12,004 nucleotides of DNA, taken from the NCBI GenBank assembly GCA_050725815.1, contig JBOHIG010000428.1, positions 1-12,004 on the forward strand. Reading direction: 5' to 3'. This DNA is from VAZQ01 sp050725815. Lineage in GTDB: Bacteria; Pseudomonadota; Alphaproteobacteria; Rhizobiales; Xanthobacteraceae. A model generated the notes under the pieces. The model was not told the origin of the DNA. It saw only the letters and a program-made list of their open reading frames with translations, and searched no databases. Within the stretch, counting starts at the first letter, position 1. Each line of letters starts with the position of its first letter. Shown in pieces: positions 6,936 through 12,004 of this stretch. The translations under genes were made by a program, and so were the position numbers.

Positions 6936-7009
6936 TAGTGGTCCGATTCTAACATTCGCATCCCGTTTCAGCGAGCGACTTGCGAATGTTAGAATCGAAA
7001 GACCACTAG
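6935..7009. repeat. 75-bp imperfect palindrome with CTAGTGGTC ends
   Basis: The left arm (6935-6960) and right arm (6981-7009) are inverted copies: CTAGTGGTC at the outer ends, then CGATTCTAACATTCGCA. The arms match over 26 bp, with a single 3-nt insertion (AAA on the right arm) as the only flaw. The central loop is 20 nt. The segment is clearly more AT-rich than the genes around it. It lies between two minus-strand genes, after the kinase stop (7057) and before the DUF1289 start (6916). From memory, the ATTCTAACATTCGCA core occurs repeatedly between genes in Bradyrhizobium-like genomes. That would make this a dispersed non-coding palindrome and not a unique operator, but I could not search for copies. 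Confidence 0.75.
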
Positions 7010-7056
7010 CGAAGATAAGCATCGCGGCCCGGAACACAATCTTGTTTCGCGGCTAC

Positions 7057-8649
<1,593 letters not shown>

Positions 8650-8699
8650 GACGATTTGGTGCTTCACCCCGCCGGATTCGTGCGAAACTCCCTCAAAAT

Positions 8700-8719
8700 C
8701 CTTAAAGCCACGCTTAAGG
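8700..8719. promoter_or_regulatory. CCTTAA-N8-TTAAGG dyad upstream of the kinase gene
   Basis: CCTTAA (8700-8705) and TTAAGG (8714-8719) form a perfect 6-bp inverted repeat around an 8-nt spacer. It lies about 50 bp upstream of the kinase ATG in the 152-bp divergent region shared with the GST gene. The position suits an operator. The TTAA half sites recall the CtrA consensus (TTAA-N7-TTAA), but the spacer is one base too long. A second, weaker dyad, TTTCCCT/AGGGAAA (8749-8755, 8766-8772), is nearer the GST start. Confidence 0.35.
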
Positions 8720-8801
8720 CCAGGCTAAAAAGGGCAGTTAACGGGCCGTTTCCCTTTGGAAAGGCAGGGAAAATCGGCGCGATCGGGGATAAACACGAAC
8801 C

Positions 8802-9413
8802 ATGAAGCTTTATGACGGCGGCCGGGCGCCCAATCCGCGGCGGGTGCGCATCTTCCTCGCCGAAAAGGGAATCACGGTGCCGGCCGAGCAGCTCGACCTC
8901 GGCGCCATGGCGCAGAAGTCGGACGCCTTCACGGCGATCAACCCGGTGCAGCGCGTGCCGGTGCTGGTGCTCGACGACGGCACGATCCTTTCGGAATCCA
9001 TCGCGATCTGCCGCTATTTCGAGGAGCTCAACCCGGTGCCGTCGCTGTTCGGGGAGGGCGCGCTGGAGAGGGCGCAGGTGGAGATGTGGAATCGCCGCGT
9101 CGAGTTGCACCTCTTCCTGCTGATCTCCCACGTCTTTCGCAACAGTCACCGGGCGATGGCCAAGATGGAAGTGCCGCAGGTTCCGGCCTGGGCCGAGGCC
9201 AACAAGCCGCGCATCGCCGACTTCCTGCACGTCCTCGATCGCCAGCTTGCCAGCAATCCGTTCGTGGCCGGCGACCATTACAGCGTCGCGGACATCACCG
9301 GACTGTGCGCCATCGATTTCATGAAGCCCGCCAAGCTGGCCGTGCCCGAGGAGTGCGCGCATGTGCGCCGTTGGCATGCCGACGTGTCGGCGCGGCCGAG
9401 CGCGGGCGCGTAA
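8802..9413 (+). CDS. Glutathione S-transferase family protein
   Basis: A 203-residue protein with the two-domain GST layout. The thioredoxin-like N-terminal domain (about 1-77) begins MKLYDGGRAPNPRRVRIFLA and holds the cis-proline motif RVPVLVLDDG (P53) and the glutathione-gripping ESIAI (E65, S66). The helical C-terminal domain (about 88-203) carries the N-capping box S161-V-A-D164 within HYSVADITGL. Where many bacterial GSTs have a catalytic Ser, Cys or Tyr, the sequence reads APNPRRVR, so an Asn (N11) follows Pro. This resembles the TPN motif of the YfcG/Ure2-like class, although the assignment is tentative. Activity on glutathione conjugates or disulfides is a family inference; the substrate is unknown. 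The ribosome-binding site is weak. The gene is followed after 3 bp by the MBL-fold gene, so the two are probably cotranscribed and translationally linked. Confidence 0.88.
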   Translation: MKLYDGGRAPNPRRVRIFLAEKGITVPAEQLDLGAMAQKSDAFTAINPVQRVPVLVLDDGTILSESIAICRYFEELNPVPSLFGEGALERAQVEMWNRRVELHLFLLISHVFRNSHRAMAKMEVPQVPAWAEANKPRIADFLHVLDRQLASNPFVAGDHYSVADITGLCAIDFMKPAKLAVPEECAHVRRWHADVSARPSAGA

Positions 9414-9416
9414 TCC

Positions 9417-10160
9417 ATGAAGCTCACCATCGTCGGCTCCGGCGACGCATTCGGCTCGGGAGGCCGCTTCAACACCTGCTTCTGGGTCGAGACCGCGAAG
9501 GCGACGCTGCTCGTCGATTGCGGCGCGTCCTCGCCGGTCGCGCTCAAGGCCACGGGCCTCGACCATGGTAATGTCGACGGCATCATCCTCTCGCATCTGC
9601 ACGGCGATCATTTCGGCGCGCTGCCGTTCCTGCTGCTCGACGCGCAGCTCGTGGCGCGGCGCGAGCGTCCGCTGACCATCGCCGGCCCGCCGGGCTCGCG
9701 CGCGCGGATCGAAACCGCGCTCGAGTGCTTCTTCCCGCGCGCAACCACCAACCGCTGGCGGTTTCCCTTCGACATCGTCGAGATCGAGGTCGGCAAGCCG
9801 ACCGAAGTCCTCGGCCACACAGTGACGACCACGGAGGTCGTGCACCAGTCGGGCGCGCCATCGACCGCGGTGCGGCTATCCGAGGGCGACAAGTCGCTGG
9901 CCTATTCGGGCGACACTGAATGGACCGACGCGTTGATCGGCGTCGCCGACGGCGCCGACCTGTTCATTTGCGAATGCTATGGCTATGTCGGTGTGCTGCG
10001 CGGGCACCTGAGCTGGGAAGTGCTGAAGCCGAAGCTGTCAAGCCTGCGCGCGAAGCGCATCATGCTCACGCACATGAATCCGTCGATGCTCGCGAAGGTG
10101 GAGGAGGCGAGGGCGGCCGGCGTGATGATCGCCGAGGACGGGATGGTGGTGGAGATTTAG
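9417..10160 (+). CDS. MBL-fold metallo-hydrolase, RNase Z-like
   Basis: A 247-residue metallo-beta-lactamase-fold enzyme. It starts MKLTIVGSGDAFGSGGRFNT, like RNase Z and related hydrolases (short glycine-rich strand, then NTC). The metal ligands appear complete: SHLHGDHFG gives H60, H62, D64 and H65; H143 lies in VVHQSG; D166 is in YSGDTEW; H197 (RGHLSW) or H219 (LTHMNP) supplies the remaining ligand. Two metal ions, usually zinc, are expected. The long flexible arm of true tRNase Z is not evident, and the length is below the ~300 of RNase Z. It is therefore more likely one of the many uncharacterised phosphodiesterase-like or other hydrolases of the group than the tRNA 3' processing enzyme. 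The ATG at 9417 follows the GST stop by 3 bp. The stop is followed by the REP-like palindrome. Confidence 0.88.
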   Translation: MKLTIVGSGDAFGSGGRFNTCFWVETAKATLLVDCGASSPVALKATGLDHGNVDGIILSHLHGDHFGALPFLLLDAQLVARRERPLTIAGPPGSRARIETALECFFPRATTNRWRFPFDIVEIEVGKPTEVLGHTVTTTEVVHQSGAPSTAVRLSEGDKSLAYSGDTEWTDALIGVADGADLFICECYGYVGVLRGHLSWEVLKPKLSSLRAKRIMLTHMNPSMLAKVEEARAAGVMIAEDGMVVEI

Positions 10161-10165
10161 CCGCC

Positions 10166-10249
10166 GTAGCCCGGGTGAGCGGAGCGAAACCCGGGGCTGT
10201 CTCTCAATGATAGCCGTTCCCGGGTTACGCTTCGCTCCACCCGGGCTAC
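10166..10249. repeat. REP-like inverted pair (GTAGCCCGGGTG...) between convergent genes
   Basis: Two copies of a ~30-bp unit face each other. The left copy (10166-10195) begins GTAGCCCGGGTGAGCGGAGC, and the right copy (10219-10249) is its near-complete inverse, ending in CACCCGGGCTAC. Each unit is itself a dyad (CCCGGGT ... ACCCGGG around an AGCG-type core), so the pair can fold into two small hairpins or one large stem with a 23-nt loop. This layout matches REP/BIME elements, and the GTAGCCCGG-type sequence is one I recall from several proteobacterial genomes. It occupies nearly all of the gap between the 3' ends of the hydrolase (stop 10160) and the dehydrogenase (stop 10260). There it may act as a two-way terminator or mRNA-end stabiliser. 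Confidence 0.8.
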
Positions 10250-10259
10250 AAGAAAGGAG

Positions 10260-11129
10260 TCACCGTTCCAGTCTCGCGATCAGGCTCGACGTGTCCCACC
10301 TTCGCCCGCCCATCGCCTGCACCTCGGCGTAGAACTGATCGATCAGCGCCGTGACCGGCAGCTTGGCGCCATTCCTGCGCGCCTCGCCGAGACAGATCGA
10401 CATATCCTTGCGCATCCAGTCGACCGCGAAGCCGAAGTCGAACTTGCCGGCGTCCATGGTCTTATAGCGGTTCTCCATCTGCCAGGACTGCGCCGCGCCT
10501 TTGGAGATAGTGGCGATCACCGCTTCCACATCGAGTCCCGCCTTCTTGGCGAAGTGAATTCCCTCCGACAGTCCCTGCACCAGCCCGGCAATGCAAATCT
10601 GGTTCACCATCTTGGTGAGCTGGCCGGCGCCCGCCGGTCCGAGCAGTTTGCACATGCGCGCGTAAGCCGCGATCACCGCTTCCGCGCGCCCATAGGGCTC
10701 TGCCTCTCCCCCGCACATTACCGTCAGGATGCCGTTCTCGGCGCCGGCCTGGCCGCCCGAGACCGGCGCATCGACAAAGCCGAAGCCGCGCGTCTTGGCT
10801 TCGGCATCGAGCTCCCGGGCGATTCCCGCCGAGGCCGTGGTGTGATCGACGAACACCGCCCCCTTCGCCATGCCCGCGAAGGCGCCGTTCCCGCCCAGCG
10901 TCACCTCGCGCAGGTCGTCGTCGTTGCCGACGCAGCACATGACGAAATCCTGCCCGGCGGCGGCTTCCTTCGGTGTTGCCGCCCGCCTGCCGCCATGCTG
11001 GGCGACCCATTTTTCCGCCTTGGCGGCGGTGCGGTTGTAGACCGTCAGCTCATGGCCGCCCTTGGCCTTGAGATGCCCGGCCATGGGGTAGCCCATGACG
11101 CCGAGGCCGAGAAAAGCGACTTTTGCCAT
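10260..11129 (-). CDS. 3-hydroxyisobutyrate dehydrogenase family NAD(P)-dependent oxidoreductase
   Basis: A 289-residue beta-hydroxyacid dehydrogenase. The Rossmann nucleotide motif is FLGLGVMGYPMAGHL (G8, G10, G13). The family substrate motif DAPVSGGQAGAENG begins at D120, and the catalytic lysine is K173 in GQLTKMVNQ (with N177). The C-terminal FGFAVDWMRKDMSICLGEA holds the conserved KD (241-242). Family members oxidise 3-hydroxyisobutyrate (valine breakdown), reduce tartronate semialdehyde, or handle glyoxylate and succinic semialdehyde; sequence alone does not decide which. NRT (32-34) after strand 2, with no acidic residue there, suggests NADP rather than NAD. The start is firm: an AGGAGGA lies 4 nt upstream of the ATG at 11129. 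The open frame reaches back to 11702, but that extension only mirrors the divergent Mrp gene. No other valine-degradation genes are adjacent. Confidence 0.9.
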   Translation of the reverse strand: MAKVAFLGLGVMGYPMAGHLKAKGGHELTVYNRTAAKAEKWVAQHGGRRAATPKEAAAGQDFVMCCVGNDDDLREVTLGGNGAFAGMAKGAVFVDHTTASAGIARELDAEAKTRGFGFVDAPVSGGQAGAENGILTVMCGGEAEPYGRAEAVIAAYARMCKLLGPAGAGQLTKMVNQICIAGLVQGLSEGIHFAKKAGLDVEAVIATISKGAAQSWQMENRYKTMDAGKFDFGFAVDWMRKDMSICLGEARRNGAKLPVTALIDQFYAEVQAMGGRRWDTSSLIARLER

Positions 11130-11133
11130 TGAT

Positions 11134-11140
11134 TCCTCCT
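11134..11140 (-). promoter_or_regulatory. Strong Shine-Dalgarno of the dehydrogenase gene
   Basis: The minus strand reads AGGAGGA followed by ATCA and the ATG at 11129. This near-perfect ribosome-binding site fixes the start and rules out the 191-codon in-frame extension upstream. Confidence 0.75.
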
Positions 11141-11209
11141 CAATGCTGCTGCCATCCGGGCGGTCGTGTCCTATATGTCCGCTGATCGCAACGATCCGCA
11201 ACCGGGGCG

Positions 11210-11237
11210 TTGACCGCTCCACTTCCGCCCCTATGGT
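11210..11237 (+). promoter_or_regulatory. Candidate housekeeping promoter for the Mrp gene
   Basis: TTGACC (11210-11215) and TATGGT (11232-11237) are separated by 16 bp. They match the sigma-70-type consensus at 5 of 6 and 4 of 6 positions. The -10 element ends 31 bp before the ATG at 11269, leaving a short 5' UTR with AGGTGA 6 nt upstream of the start. It lies in the 139-bp divergent region shared with the dehydrogenase gene. Based on consensus match only. Confidence 0.35.
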
Positions 11238-11268
11238 GGCGGCGTTTCCAATGTCTAGGTGACGCGCG

Positions 11269-12004
11269 ATGGCGCCGACCGAGCAACAGGTTCTCGACAG
11301 TCTCGCCAAGGTGCCGGCGCCCGACGGACGGCCGCTCACCGAAACCGACGTGCTCTCCGACGTGGTCGTCACCGACGGCAAGGTGTTCTTCTCGCTCACC
11401 GTCGATGCCGCGCAGGTGAAGGCCTGGGAGCCGGTGCGCCAACGCGCCGAGCAGGCGGTGCGTGCCGTGCCCGGCGTGACCTCGGCCATGGTCGCGCTCA
11501 CCGCCGAGAAGAAACCGGGCGCCGCGCGTCCTGCCGCTGTTGGGCAAGCCGGCGGCGGTGCCAAGGCCGGTGTGCCCGGCGTCGGTGCCATCATCGCGGT
11601 CGCCTCCGGCAAGGGCGGCGTCGGCAAATCGACCACGGCCGTCAATCTCGCGCTGGGCTTAGCGTCGCTCGGGCTCAAGACCGGCATCCTCGATGCCGAC
11701 ATCTACGGGCCATCGCTGCCGAAGCTGCTCGCCATCAAGGAGCGCCCGCAGACCCTCGGCGGCACGCGGCTGAAACCGATCTCGCGCTACGGTCTCACGG
11801 TGATGTCGATCGGCTTCCTGATCGACGAGGAGACGCCGATGATCTGGCGCGGCCCGATGGTGATCTCCGCACTCACCCAGATGCTGCGCGAAGTCGAATG
11901 GGGCGACCTCGACGTGATGGTCGTCGACATGCCGCCCGGCACCGGCGATGCGCAACTCACCATGGCGCAGCAGGTGCCGCTCAAGGGCGCGGTGATCGTC
12001 TCGA
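11269..12004 (+). CDS. Mrp/ApbC (NBP35-type) iron-sulfur cluster carrier ATPase, cut by window edge
   Basis: The first 245 residues are present. Residues 1-78 form an N-terminal MIP18/DUF59-like domain (TEQQVLDSLAKVPAPDGRPL...). An Ala/Gly/Lys-rich linker follows (about 81-104), then a deviant Walker A P-loop, SGKGGVGKST (113-122). Later motifs are DADIYGPSLP (142-151) and VVDMPPGTGD (218-227), the switch regions of the Mrp/NBP35 branch of the MinD/ParA-like ATPases. These proteins bind Fe-S clusters at a dimer interface through a C-terminal CxxC and pass them to target enzymes using ATP. That CxxC lies outside the window. The ATG at 11269 is preceded by AGGTGA at good spacing. The divergent neighbour is the dehydrogenase gene. 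Identification is very secure for family; ApbC/Mrp is the usual name in alphaproteobacteria. Confidence 0.93.
   Translation, partial: MAPTEQQVLDSLAKVPAPDGRPLTETDVLSDVVVTDGKVFFSLTVDAAQVKAWEPVRQRAEQAVRAVPGVTSAMVALTAEKKPGAARPAAVGQAGGGAKAGVPGVGAIIAVASGKGGVGKSTTAVNLALGLASLGLKTGILDADIYGPSLPKLLAIKERPQTLGGTRLKPISRYGLTVMSIGFLIDEETPMIWRGPMVISALTQMLREVEWGDLDVMVVDMPPGTGDAQLTMAQQVPLKGAVIVS

Noticed and set aside
8702..8717. Possible CtrA binding site (TTAA...TTAA)
   Set aside because: The spacer between the TTAA halves is 8 nt, whereas the consensus needs 7. The dyad was therefore kept only as an unassigned operator candidate.
8664..9845. 393-codon minus-strand open frame over the GST and MBL genes
   Set aside because: It spans two genes with clear family motifs on the plus strand and shows only the Arg/His/Gly-rich composition of antisense frames.
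11130..11702. 191-codon N-terminal extension of the dehydrogenase frame
   Set aside because: The extension is antisense to the Mrp coding sequence, is Ser/Thr/Pro/Ala-rich and unlike any domain. A strong AGGAGGA directly precedes the internal ATG at 11129.

Overview
The window reads as ordinary chromosomal DNA of a GC-rich alphaproteobacterium, most likely Hyphomicrobiales (Rhizobiales) in the Bradyrhizobium / Rhodopseudomonas / Xanthobacteraceae area. The grounds are strong GC bias at third codon positions, a solitary Bug-type solute-binding protein, a DivJ/PleC-like histidine kinase, a membrane-bound retropepsin-like protease next to a DUF1289 gene, and palindromic repeats of the GTAGCCCGGGTG type that I recall from such genomes. 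The genus is inferred. No phage, transposase, CRISPR array, tRNA or rRNA was seen.

Layout, left to right. The 5' end of an aminopeptidase N gene runs off the left edge (minus, 1-373). It diverges from a Bug/TctC-family periplasmic binding protein (plus, 573-1535), which is followed by a clear hairpin. Next, on the minus strand, comes a 3'-terminal remnant of a TonB-dependent siderophore receptor (about 1589-1741), abutting a cation diffusion facilitator gene with an unusually long C-terminus (minus, 1749-3116). That gene diverges from dusA (plus, 3192-4241), which is followed by two tandem TauE/SafE permease paralogs (4307-5140 and 5151-5981) about 63% identical to each other. These converge on a two-gene minus-strand unit made of a DUF1289 protein and a membrane-anchored aspartic protease (5991-6916). 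A 75-bp imperfect palindrome (6935-7009) lies upstream of that unit.

The right half holds a membrane sensor histidine kinase (minus, 7057-8649). It diverges from a GST-like gene and a metallo-beta-lactamase-fold hydrolase set 3 bp apart (plus, 8802-10160). A REP-like palindrome pair (10166-10249) fills the convergent gap before a 3-hydroxyisobutyrate-dehydrogenase-family gene (minus, 10260-11129). That gene diverges from an Mrp/ApbC-type Fe-S carrier ATPase gene cut by the right edge (plus, 11269-12004).

The genes form several small independent units: peptide turnover, solute capture, metal efflux, tRNA modification, anion export, signalling, redox or hydrolase functions and Fe-S assembly. 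They do not form one pathway. I see no convincing new multi-gene system. The points most worth checking are the receptor remnant, the three-fold repeated C-terminus of the CDF transporter, the permease duplication and the palindromic repeats.
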